Shown: one piece after another, positions 33,997 to 43,560 of the stretch
How the letters are laid out: each line of letters begins with the position of its first letter
Numbering within the stretch: position 1 is the first letter of the stretch
Assembly (NCBI GenBank): GCA_019454045.1
Contig: SKCR01032776.1
Location: forward strand, 186,001 to 250,000
Direction of reading: 5' to 3'
Length of the DNA stretch: 64,000 nt
DNA from: Zanthoxylum bungeanum
Lineage: Eukaryota; Streptophyta; Magnoliopsida; Sapindales; Rutaceae
Notes under the pieces: model-generated
The model's input: the letters and a program-made list of their open reading frames with translations, nothing else
Database searches by the model: none
What the model was told of the DNA's origin: nothing
Translations under genes and position numbers: made by a program

Positions 33997-34866
33997 ATGG
34001 AACATTTTGAAACATTACGAGCTTTACTAGAAAAAGATACACCCCAAATCCGGGAGCAACAGTCTAGTTTTCTGAGGCCTGTTGTCCAGCCCAACAATTA
34101 TCACTGGAATCCAGAACCAAGCAACACTACATTTGCTCATCAGAATGAAATGGGGAGATGTGTAATATGTGATGGTAACCACCCGAGCGATCAATGTATA
34201 TACCTTTCAGAGTGGCAGAATTATTGGAATCATTCAAGGTACGAAGAATCATCACATTTTCCATCTTATCCACCATCTATCTACGATCTTCATCAAGAAC
34301 CAGAACCATCAGAGGAAGATCAGTTGATTCACATGCTCAAAAATTTGTTCGAGGAACGGGAAGCTCTATTTGTTGTACAAATTCAGAGTCAAGCAGCGTC
34401 TATACAGAGGATGACAAATCAAGTTAGAGAATTAACAGATAACCTGAATCACATTTCTCACAGAGCAAATTCAAATACTACTGAAGAAGCCTTTCAATAT
34501 CCTGAGATTCATCATGACATCATTACAGAGGACGAGGCTGAACAGTATCAAGAATCTGAGGTATCAGTTCAGGAGCCTGCACCAACAAAGTCTCAATTTG
34601 ATTTTTATTATTCTGACTCTGATGAGGATGAAGAAACTGAGCTTTTTGTACAAATTGCACCAACAAGGAAGGATGAAACTTTCCATCCTCAGAATGAAGA
34701 TCTTGGAACATGCTTTGCAATGATGTTTGAAGAAGATCTTCCTAAACCATCCATTCCAGTCATATCAGAGGATGAAGACCTAAAATCTGACATTTCTTTT
34801 CATCCTCAGGTTAACAATTTTGAAGCATGTATTTCACAGATGACAGATGAAGAGCTGAATACATAA
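33997..34866 (+). CDS. gag: Athila-LOG gag C-terminal remnant (about 290 aa)
   Basis: The first ATG is at 33997. The protein lacks the capsid domain. It has a finger CVICDGNHPSDQC (CX2CX3HX4C, one residue shorter than a standard knuckle) at about residue 49, then QSQAASIQRMTNQVRELTDN at about 128-147, which matches SASIKALENQIGQL in Athila-1 gag. A strongly acidic tail ends FEACISQMTDEELNT, matching the Athila-1 protease-RT linker. It therefore fuses gag and linker, with protease deleted. After the stop at 34864-34866 related sequence stays open in another frame to 35238. Whether the product packages RNA is unknown. Confidence 0.7.
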   Translation: MEHFETLRALLEKDTPQIREQQSSFLRPVVQPNNYHWNPEPSNTTFAHQNEMGRCVICDGNHPSDQCIYLSEWQNYWNHSRYEESSHFPSYPPSIYDLHQEPEPSEEDQLIHMLKNLFEEREALFVVQIQSQAASIQRMTNQVRELTDNLNHISHRANSNTTEEAFQYPEIHHDIITEDEAEQYQESEVSVQEPAPTKSQFDFYYSDSDEDEETELFVQIAPTRKDETFHPQNEDLGTCFAMMFEEDLPKPSIPVISEDEDLKSDISFHPQVNNFEACISQMTDEELNT

Positions 34867-35238
34867 ATTTTAAAATACATCTGTGAAGAAAAGGTGGAGC
34901 AAGAAGCAGAGCAAATGGAGGAGCAAATGTCTGACCAAATTGAAAATCCAGAGCATTCAGGAGAAACATCACTGTATCGGGGAGTACAAATCAAAGATAT
35001 CACCAAGAAGCTTGACAGAATGGAACTTCCATTCCAAGTCAAGCACCATACGAGACCTCCTGATTTTAATTCTTTCTTTGCAGGAACCACTGGAACAACA
35101 AGGAACAAAAAGGTGGCACGAGCACTGAATGAGACAAAACTCTTTTTGCTACCTTACCGTTGGAAAAGACCTTTCAAAAGCAACGCACATGGGAATGTCT
35201 TTAATCGGACATCCAAAACGACACTGAAACCGCCTTGA
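34867..35238 (+). pseudogene. Continuation of gag/linker frame
   Basis: An open frame (34894-35238) begins MEQEAEQMEEQMSDQIENPE. It includes DITKKLDRMELPFQVKHHTR and a basic RNKKVARALNETKLFLLPYR stretch. It directly follows the stop of the previous ORF and looks like its extension after a stop codon. No catalytic pol motif is present. Confidence 0.45.
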
Positions 35239-36387
35239 CAGATAGATTTTAGTCACGTCTGGCTGAAGATGAAAAATTTAGCGCTAGCAGGGAGGCAACC
35301 CATGCAATTTGTTGTAATTTTTGTTTTCATAATTCATGTTGTAGAATTTTTAATTTTGTGTGTTGTTTTGTAGGGAAAAGCACAAACGGAGCATTTTAAG
35401 ACAGAAGGAATGGTGTTTGGCAATCATAAAGATGAGAACCAATTCATTAGCGATGGCTGAGTAAGGAATGAAATCTTGAGACACATCCTTATGGATTTAT
35501 ATACCAAACGAGTGGCGTATTGCGTACACAATTCTGTTGCCTTAATTATTGTTTTGATTTGCTTTCTGTTGTAATTATCTTTATTTTCGTAGACAGGATC
35601 CAGACATTTTGACCTTTCACGATTTCTTTTGTTTTGTTTTGCTAACAAGCTTCCTTTGGAAGATACTAGTGCTATTATTAATCACCCTTTTTCAGGTACT
35701 ATAAATTCAGCCTGTCATTGCACTTTTTAATTCTTTCTTTGCAGGAACCACTGGAACAACAAGGAACAAAAAGGTGGCACGAGCACTGAATGAGACAAAA
35801 CTCTTTTTGCTACCTTACCGTTGGAAAAGACCTTTCAAAAGCAACGCACATGGGAATGTCTTTAATCGGACATCCAAAACGACACTGAAACCGCCTTGAC
35901 AGATAGATTTTAGTCACGTCTGGCTGAAGACGAAAAATTTAGCGCTAGCAGGGAGGCAACCCATGCAATTTATTGTAATTTTTGTTTTCATATTTCATGT
36001 TGTAGAATTTTTAATTTTGTGTGTTGTTTTGTAGGGAAAAGCACAAACGGAGCATTTTAAGACAGAAGGAATGGTGTTTGGCAATCATAAAGATGAGAAC
36101 CAATTCATTAGCGATGGCTGAGTAAGGAATGAAATCTTGAGACACATCCTTATGGATTTATATACCAAACGAGTGGCGTATTGCGTACACAATTCTGTTG
36201 CCTTAATTATTGTTTTGATTTGCTTTCTGTTGTAATTATCTTTATTTTCGTAGACAGGATCCAGACATTTTGACCTTTCACGATTTCTTTTGTTTTGTTT
36301 TGCTAACAAGCTTCCTTTGGAAGATACTAGTGCTATTATTAATCACCCTTTTTCAGGTACTATAAATTCAGCCCGTCATTGCACTTT
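35066..36387 (+). repeat. 661-bp tandem duplication upstream of LOG
   Basis: Bases 35066-35726 and 35727-36387 are nearly identical, with about five differences noticed (for example GAAGATG/GAAGACG and GCCTGTC/GCCCGTC). Each unit has TTTCTTTGCAG, GCTAGCAGGGAGGCAACCCA, TTGTTTTGTAG and the GGATCCAGAC...TACTAGTG spacer that also precedes LOG in Athila-1. The duplication therefore doubles the candidate splice-acceptor region. No pol sequence and no clear equivalent of the cysteine-rich Athila-1 ORF is seen. Confidence 0.9.
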
Positions 36388-36424
36388 TGAAGGCATCCAG
36401 AGTTGAGAAAGAAATACATAAAAC

Positions 36425-37078
36425 ATGAAAGCCACTTCAAGAAGACGAGTTGAAAACATTTGTGTGTTTTGCGGTAGTAGTGTTGGTACTAAACCACAAT
36501 ACGTAGAAGCAGCAAAGGAATTGGGTCGAGTCTTAGCTGCAAGGAATATGCACTTAATATATGGTGGATGAAATCTTGGACTAATGGGAATCGTTTCAAA
36601 GGCTATACAGGAAGGAGGCAGTCACGTTTTGGGAATCATCCCAAAACCCTTGGCAGAGGCAAATCTTATTGGATCATCAAACAGAGAGGAACTGATCATG
36701 CCAGGTATGTCTGAACGACTGGTAGAAATGATTAACCGTGCTGATGCTTTTATTGCTTTACCAGGTGGCTTGGGCACATTGGAGGAAATTTTTATAGTTC
36801 TATCTTGGGCGAACTTGAACATACATCAGAAACCAATTGGGCTGTTTAACGTTGATGGATTTTATGATTTTCTTTGTGTGTTTCTTGATGATGCCCGGAG
36901 AAATGGGTTCGTGTCAAAACCTATGAAAGAACTCCTCTTTACTGCCAGAACTGCTCCGGATCTAATAGACCAACTCTTAGCCTATGAACCACAAATTGAC
37001 CCTGTCCTTTCAAAGATAAATTGGTCCGAGGATTATCGTGGTAAGATGCGTCGAATAAATCTGGATCTTAACCTTTAA
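36425..37078 (+). pseudogene. Captured LOG (cytokinin riboside 5'-monophosphate phosphoribohydrolase), one in-frame stop
   Basis: A full-length 217-codon LOG, the usual size for the family, which makes active cytokinin bases in the cytosol in one hydrolysis step. Visible motifs are ICVFCGSSVGT (residues 12-22), LIYGG-stop-NLGLMG (44-54), ADAFIALPGGLGTLEE with PGGxGTxxE at 113-121, and KPIGLFNVDGFYDF (136-149). The usual MHxRKxxM box reads MSERLVEM (95-102), keeping the Arg but not His or Lys. The only disablement is TGA at 36569-36571, at the third Gly of the GGG motif. An ATG at 36584 would give 164 residues lacking the N-terminus. The gene is intronless, unlike typical plant LOG genes, so capture from mRNA is likely. 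The C-terminus ends INLDLNL, an EAR-like pattern. Confidence 0.9.
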
Positions 37079-37303
37079 TTTTCCTATATAATTTCAGCTA
37101 ACCAGGTACTATCTTCTAAACTCTTCTTCTACTATTTAAGACATTGGGGACAATGTCTCATTTAGGTTTGGGGGTGAGGAATAGTTAATAGTATCTTGTT
37201 TTTATTGTATTTTTATTTTTAGTCCAAAATTTTTCGAAATATACAAAAAATAAATTAAAAAAAATAAATAAATAAAAATTTCAAAAACAAAGGCATATTT
37301 AAA
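37079..37303 (+). other. Start of Athila-LOG 3' untranslated region
   Basis: Non-coding. ACATTGGGGACAATGTCTCA and TTTAGGTTTGGGGGTGAGG at 37140-37179 resemble the purine-rich run found after the last ORF in Athila-type elements. An A-rich stretch follows. Confidence 0.5.
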
Positions 37304-37553
37304 GCTAGGTAATGGTTTGGTGTCTTCCTTCACTTACTACCTTTCTATAAGGAAAAGCTGTGAAGGCACCTAGATAATTATTCACCAGTAGCTTGTTGTG
37401 ATAGACTAGTTTGAAGGACTCGTTGTTTATTCCTGTCACCAAGCGATAAGAGCCTAAGAGGCTTGGGTACTTAAGTGAGCCTCGCTCCACCCTCCCTCTG
37501 GGGAATCTACAACGGGAAGTCCATTCGACAGTTAGTCACACACCATGACCAGT
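37304..37553 (+). repeat. Shared 250-bp module, copy in Athila-LOG
   Basis: GCTAGGTAATGGTTTGGTGT through CACACACCATGACCAGT. It is nearly the same as the minus-strand module in the Tat-2 leader (46343-46589) and recognisably related to 31269-31525 in the copia-3 leader. A partial copy is at 1835-1895. The arms CCTTCAC (37327-37333) and GTGAAGG (37360-37366) could form a hairpin. Confidence 0.85.
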
Positions 37554-38663
37554 AAAAATTTTTTTTTATGGTTTTGTTTTTATGTTGACTAAAAAGGTGA
37601 AATTGGTAAGAAATAGCTGTGTAAGGAATTCTCAATCCTGATACTTATTTCAAACCTATATTTCGAAACAAGTTAATTTTTGTTTATTTCCTTTTGAATT
37701 ATTTAATTTGTAAATTCTCCATAAAACTGACTAAAATGGATCTTCATATACTTAGTTGGCAAGTATTATCAATATACATGGTAACATACAGACATGAGAT
37801 AAAATTGAAAAGTTTGTAATATTCAGTGCTATAGTTTAATTGGAGAAACATCTAAAAAAAGTGATGGAAAAAAAAAACATCTGAGATCCGAGTTATTAAG
37901 TCTGTAAGGGTGTTTTAACACCTAGTGCCCTAAAACCAACTGGTTTGGGAGTCACTGGCCGAACACTCGCTACATGGATAAAAAAGATGCTGAAAAAAAT
38001 AAATATATATCTGAAGTCTGAGTAATTATGTCCTTAGGGGTGTCTTAACACCTGATGCCCTAAAGCCAATTGGTTTGGGAGCCACCGACCTAAAGCTCGC
38101 TACATAGATGGAAGATATTGTATATAAATAAAAAAAAATCAAAAAAAAAATCAAAAAAATCAGAAAATTTATTCCATTACTACAAAAGATGTGAAATCTG
38201 ATAAAAATTTAGGACAAAAATATTACTCTCTTATCAACTGCACTTATGACTGTTGTGGGCAAAAATGAGTTGTTTAATACTTTGTTAGCTGTGTATATGA
38301 AGAATGATAAAAATAATCGGAGAATTTACTTATTCAGTAATTTAGAATGAAACAAAACAACTAGTAAACTTGGAGTAGAAGTTTCACCTAATTAGTCACT
38401 AACATCTTTATTCTCTTTTTCACTTGTCTTTTTTCTTTTGTGTGCATTAGTTTCACTACCTTTTTACTTTTCTAAAATGTTTGTGGGTATCATTGCTGTA
38501 AACCCTCACGAGACTATAACTCGTCCACTAGGGACACCTAGGGGTTTAAAGGCTTGTTGCATATGCTAAATGCAATCGTGATCCCTACGAAAGTGGCTTA
38601 GTTAAATTTTATTATGTTATTTTATTTTGCTCGAGGACTAGCAAAATGTTAGGTTTGGGCTTG
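37554..38663 (+). other. Athila-LOG 3' untranslated region and PPT
   Basis: No gene. Two copies of a unit of about 130 bp carry the palindrome GGTGTTTTAACACC (37909-37922) and GGTGTCTTAACACC (38039-38052), followed by CTGGTTTGGGAGTCAC-type sequence. The end reads CTCGAGGACTAGCAAAATGT and then GTTAGGTTTGGGCTTG, the likely PPT, just before the LTR at 38664. Confidence 0.6.
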
Positions 38664-39813
38664 TGATGAGTGATAAAACTATCACTATTTCCCACTCATT
38701 TAACTTAATATTTTGTATAGTTTCTTGAGTTTTGTGAATATTTTGATGTGTTTTGTGTTATTTTGTAGATAAATAAAGTTTCAGGACATTCTCGAGGTGA
38801 TTTGGAGCAAAACTGTGAAATTTGGCAAAAAGGATATTTTGGTAATTTTGGGCGTCCCGACACAAAGGGTATTTTGGTAATTTTGGGCATCCCGACACCA
38901 AAATAAAGTTTCAGGACATTCTGGAGGTGATTTGGAGCAAAACTGTGAAATTTGGCAAAAAGGGTATTTTGGTAATTTTGGGCGTCCCGACACCGAGGGT
39001 ATTTTGGTAATTGCACCGCATGCCACGTGTCAAAAATTCAATGAGCCGTTTTTTAGCCACCATGCCGCGTGTCGAAAATTCAGCGATCCAAAAAATAAAA
39101 TAATAAAATAATAAAATAATAAAAAAATTAAATAATAAAAATATAAAAATCAGAAAAATAATAATAAAAAAATGGATTTTTTTGCCTATAAATAGATTTT
39201 GAATTTCTTAGTTTCAATGTACCAAAAATCCTCTGAAATACTTATATAAAAGAGAGTTCTTCTTATTTTCTTCTTATATTCAGTTTTATTTACGCTATGT
39301 AGTAGTAATTCTATCCATCCATGAGGGGGTAACTTCTCTATGCTGAGGTAATAAGGTAATTCTTTTACTTTTGCTATTTAGATTAATCTCCCTTAAAATA
39401 TAATATATAAACTATTTAAAACCTGACTTAATAAAGGATACCGCCATTCTGGACGGTTGGTTATTCAATTTAAGCTGGTTAAACCTGACTTAATGAGGAT
39501 ACCGCCATACTGGACGGTTGGTTTAATTTTTGTTCCGCCTTTATGGCTGGTTCATTTTAATTTGACTTAATGAGGATACCGCCATACTGGACGGTTGGTT
39601 TAAAATATCACAAGGATATATATTATATTATGGGAGATATCTAAATAGTAAATAGTAGAAGTTAATTCATTTTACCTTAGCATTTTATTTATTTTTCCGC
39701 ATTTACTTTTTAGTAATTTTTATGTCTTTTTACTTGTCCTAACTATGTATTATAACTAAGTTAGTTTTCTAGGTTGTGATGAAATCTAATATCACCGGTT
39801 TATAAGAGGTTAT
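38664..39813 (+). repeat. Athila-LOG 3' LTR, first part
   Basis: TGATGAGTGATAAAAC onward matches 32072-33190 closely, including the 130-bp duplication and the three GATACCGCC units. It is interrupted at 39813 by Tat-2 and resumes at 49829. Confidence 0.92.
39809..39813. repeat. Target-site duplication GTTAT (left) of Tat-2
   Basis: GTTAT here and at 49829-49833. Removing Tat-2 and one copy restores the Athila LTR sequence seen at 33185-33195 (AGAGGTTATTTTATAA). Confidence 0.95.
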
Positions 39814-40464
39814 TGTGGGACACAGAAACTGGGCGACGCCGTTCCTAGGCTCGCGGCCTAGTTGGGAAGGATTACATAACATGGAGTCGCCACCCGGTGT
39901 GAACCGGGACAAAGATTTAAGGCCGCACTCACCCCTCGCAAGGGAAGACCTCAAACCGTTGGGTTCGGAATGGTCCCTTACTTATGTCACTTGTAATGAA
40001 AGGATTCATGTAATAATTTAACTAAGCTTAAGTAACACTTATTTCCAAGAGTATCATGCTTCTAAATTCTCATATGCAAAATAAAACTTATGTGTACATT
40101 TTTACATATATCTCATATTTAAAATTGCATGCTTAACATATATCAAGATAGCAACGAACATACAACTTTACATATCACATTCAGGAAAACACAAGCACAC
40201 ATATTGACCATACAAGCACACATATGGGCACTTTTCCAAGCGGCACGTGGAATTGTAGCCCAAGTACAGACCGCACTACCGTCCATTCGGAATCGGCTAC
40301 GGAGTTTACGTCTGGGTTTCCATCCGATATACCGCAAGAAATAATACTAAAATGTTATCATGACATAAGCATACGAATTGTAATACATTGACACATTTGC
40401 ATAAGAAAGATCAAACAATAGGCAATTATGCATGAATATAATAAGACAGACTCAGTTCAGTGTG

Positions 40465-40790
40465 TGCACGTTCGTGGAGCGTTCGTAAACGCGTTCGAAC
40501 GGAAATGAAACAGAATGCTCGCGTTCGTATGGCGTTTGTTAACGCGTTCGAACGGAAATGAAACAGAATGCTCACGTTCGTATGGCGTTTGTTAACGCGA
40601 TCGAACGGAAATGAAACAGAATTCTCACGTTCGTATGGCGTTTGTTAACGCATTCGAACGGAAATGAAACAGAATGCTCGCGTTCGTATGGCGTTTGTTA
40701 ACGCGTTCGAACGGAAATGAGACCTGATGCATGATAAGGCAAAATGTATGCGCGTTCGAGTTGCGTTCGTGAACGCGTTCGAACGGACAC
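40465..40790. repeat. 53-bp array with CGTTCGAACG palindromes in the Tat-2 LTR
   Basis: About five units of CGTTCGTATGGCGTTTGTTA / ACGCGTTCGAACGGAAATGA with a period of 53 bp (for example 40522 and 40575), then a diverged unit. Each has the palindromic core CGTTCGAACG. The matching array in the other LTR is at 47368-47690. Confidence 0.9.
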
Positions 40791-40837
40791 GGACCTGATG
40801 CATGAAATGGGATGCAATACATAAACAGAAAATAAAG

Positions 40838-41310
40838 GGGCGCGGCGAAGCACTGCCGTAAAGGTGGCCTTTTGGGGCTCTTGATCTCTCAAAGAGAGGA
40901 CCTTTATACTAACGTACTAAGCCCATGCGCGTCACGTTACACATACAAAAATAGAACCAATCCTATCAACCAAGTATGTCCGATTGAACACATCTTACAT
41001 CCAATCTGAACACACATCAACCGGCGCGGCAAAGCATCGTGGTAACGGGTTTGAACCCCTCCCCATAAGGGATCTTTCATTCCACTTACTAAGCCCATGC
41101 GCTTGATTGATCCATGCATAAAGATAAACTCAATAATATCAACTAAGTATGCCCGATTGAACATATCTTGCATCCAACCGAACACACATCAACCGGCGCG
41201 GTGAAGTAGTGTCACAAAGGTGGCCTTTTCGGCTCTTTGTCTCCCAAATGGAGGACCTTTGGACTAACTCACTAAGCCCATGCGCTTGATTGAATCATAC
41301 ATAAATAAGC
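40838..41310. repeat. Three-copy 170-185 bp repeat in the Tat-2 LTR
   Basis: Units begin GGCGCGGC/GTGAAG or GGGCGCGGCGAAG at about 40838, 41023 and 41194. Each contains AAGCCCATGCGC and, in two of them, GTATG(T/C)CCGATTGAACA. The second LTR repeats this at about 47740-48210. Confidence 0.8.
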
Positions 41311-42924
41311 AACATATTGAACTCAAGTAAAGAAAACTAAATAAACAAAAAGCAACACAACGAAAGAAAGATGGTGCCGTTTACTCAAGCGGTACGTGGA
41401 GTTGTGGCCCGAGTACAGATCATATTACCGTCCATTCGGAATCGGCTATGAAATTTTTGTCCGGGTTTCCATCCGATATACCGCGAGAGTTGACACATCT
41501 CTCATTCATCCAATACCCACAACATATTACATCTCATAATTCATGCATATTTATATACTCAAAGACCACAACACACATTTCAACATTACAATCATACAAG
41601 AAATACTTAATAGATAATGCGGAAAAGGAAAACAAGTGTGAAAGATACCCTCAGGTCTAACCTTTTAAGCTGTCTCTCGGACTCGCGTTCCACGAATATC
41701 GAAAAGGGGGTAAAGCTCCGCAACTTTTCTGGTTTACTGGTTCAGCGTCCTAGCTCACTGCCTTGCTGTTTTGCTCGCGGTTCGAACTCCGTTCTGCTCC
41801 TATTCGGCCTCGGCCTTGCTGCTCACTGCACGGGCCACCTGTTTTAACGTTTTCAAAGAACTATTCCAAGTTTGTGTGGGTTCTTAGTGCAATTAAATGT
41901 GATTACTCTTAAGATTATCTATGCAGTTTTTTTATTATGTTACTGTTTTTTAAGGATTTGGGCTGCTGTTAAGGTGATTTTGCTGCTGTTTGGGTGTGTA
42001 ATACCGTGTGGTTTTTTTGTGGTAATTTTCGGTGGTGGAGGGCTACTGTATAGGTGGCTGTTTCGGTGATGTGTGGGGGGTTTACGGAGGTGGTTTTCGC
42101 TATGGAGGAGATGGTTAGGGGCTCTTTTGTTCTCTTTTTGTGTATGTGTCAAGTGTGTTTTTCTTTTGTTTAGTCTTGGGTGTGTAGAGAGAGTCTAGAG
42201 AGATTTCGAGAGAGTTTGGGTGTGAATTCTATGCCTTGGGCGTGATTAGGTTGTGTGTCCGAGGCGAATGGCTTTGGTTAGGGGTTGTTTATATAGAAGA
42301 TGGCTAGGGTTTCACCTTGTCTCACAAGGAAGAGATTTTGTTTCCAATTTAGGAGAGATGAGAAAGGTATACACAAGATTGAGGGGGGACAAAATATTTT
42401 AATTTAGGAAGTTGTAATATTTAATTTGTGTTGGTTAGGAATACAAATATTTTATATTGGTAAGTATCTTATTAAATTAGGAGGTCAAATATATGATTGG
42501 CTTTAATTGGTTAGGATTGATTTTAATTAGGCATGATTTTAGTTTAAGTTTGGTAAATGTTTTATTTAATTGGTAAATGGTTTAAATATTTTATTTAATG
42601 TTTAATAATTAAATTAATATTTATTTATTTAATTTGGGATGTGTTTTATGGGCTTTGGGGAGCAAAATGGGCTGGGTGTGAGGCTAGCAGCAAAACCAGA
42701 ATTACCGACACCGTTCGAACGCTCCCTCGAACGCAACACGAACGCCCGCAATCTGTTTTCTGTTCGAACGAAGTAGCGAACGCAGCACTAACTAAGACAA
42801 TGAGCTTGTTTATTCTGAATTCCCCCTTCCGATATCCGTTTCCCGCGGCTTCCGTGACTCAGAAGGTAGTGCCTCCAAATGAGACTCATCATCGGGTCTT
42901 ATGTGTAAAAATGCAGTGCCTACA

Positions 42925-42945
42925 GTCGCCCCCACTTTGATGGGA
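42925..42945 (-). other. Tat-2 polypurine tract
   Basis: The minus-strand CATCAAAGTGGGGGCGAC ends at the LTR start. It corresponds to the Tat-1 tract at 6200-6218. Confidence 0.8.
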
Positions 42946-43080
42946 CTTGTGTAATGTGCAACAGTGACAATCCTATCAAAGTTATGCAATGCATTTCTAC
43001 TTACCTGGCTCGCCAGCTGCCACTTGACTTTCCATGTGTTGAGTTGTGTTGATTTGGTGGTGAGGTGCTGCGACCCCTGG

Positions 43081-43560
43081 TTCATTCCCGAAGTGAGCTG
43101 AGGGTCTTGTTCCCATTTTGAGCTGAGGGTCTTGTTCCCTGAATTGTTCAGTGGTGGGTTTTGTTCCCGTGGGTCTTGTTCCCATTTTGAGCTGAGGGTC
43201 TTGTTCCCTGAATTGTTGAGTGGTGGGTTTTGTTCCCGTGGGTCTTGTTCCCATTTTGAGCTGAGGGTCTTGTTCCCTGAATTGTTGAGTGGTGGGTTTT
43301 GTTCCCGTGGGTCTTGTTCCCATTTTGAGCTGAGGGTCTTGTTCCCTGAATTGTTGAGTGGTGGGTTTTGTTCCCGTGGGTCTTGTTCCCATTTTGAGCT
43401 GAGGGTCTTGTTCCCTGAATTGTTGAGTGGTGGGTTTTGTTCCCGTGGGTCTTGTTCCCATTTTGAGCTGAGGGTCTTGTTCCCTGAATTTGTTGAGTGG
43501 TGGGTTTTGTTCCCGTGGGGCTTGTTCCCACTTTGAGCTGAATGCAGGCTTTATTCCCGA
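43081..43560 (-). repeat. 69-bp tandem array in the Tat-2 3' untranslated region
   Basis: About six and a half copies with a period of 69 bp (for example units at 43215, 43284, 43353). On the minus strand each reads CAATTCAGGGAACAAGACCC, CAGCTCAAAATGGGAACAAG and ACGGGAACAAAACCCACCAC. Because 69 is a multiple of three, several frames stay open on both strands (43132-43536, 42997-43461, 43148-43531); these are not genes. Copies are nearly identical, unlike in Tat-1. Confidence 0.92.

Larger units (their letters stand above)
39814..42924 (-). repeat. Tat-2 3' LTR
   Basis: On the minus strand it runs from TGTAGGCACTGCATTTTTAC to TTTCTGTGTCCCACA. It contains a 53-bp array (40465-40735) and three copies of a 170-185 bp unit (40838-41300). 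GTTCGAACG motifs recur at 42712-42790. No gene is visible. Confidence 0.93.

Noticed and set aside
35424..36309. Two identical 74-residue ORFs on the minus strand
   Set aside because: They are opposite-strand shadows of the 661-bp duplication; sameness reflects the duplication, not selection.
37304..37553. The shared module as a tRNA-derived SINE
   Set aside because: No convincing pol III A and B boxes, no poly-A or simple-repeat tail and no target duplications around any of the copies, so I leave it as an unexplained shared module.
41872..42069. Hydrophobic 65-residue ORF repeated in both Tat-2 LTRs (also 48775-48972)
   Set aside because: It looks membrane-like but is T/G-rich LTR sequence; conservation is explained by LTR identity, and Tat-1 lacks it.
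43132..43536. Repetitive 134-residue ORF, plus opposite-strand ORFs at 42997-43461 and 43148-43531
   Set aside because: The 69-bp repeat period keeps frames open on both strands; there is no start context or family match.
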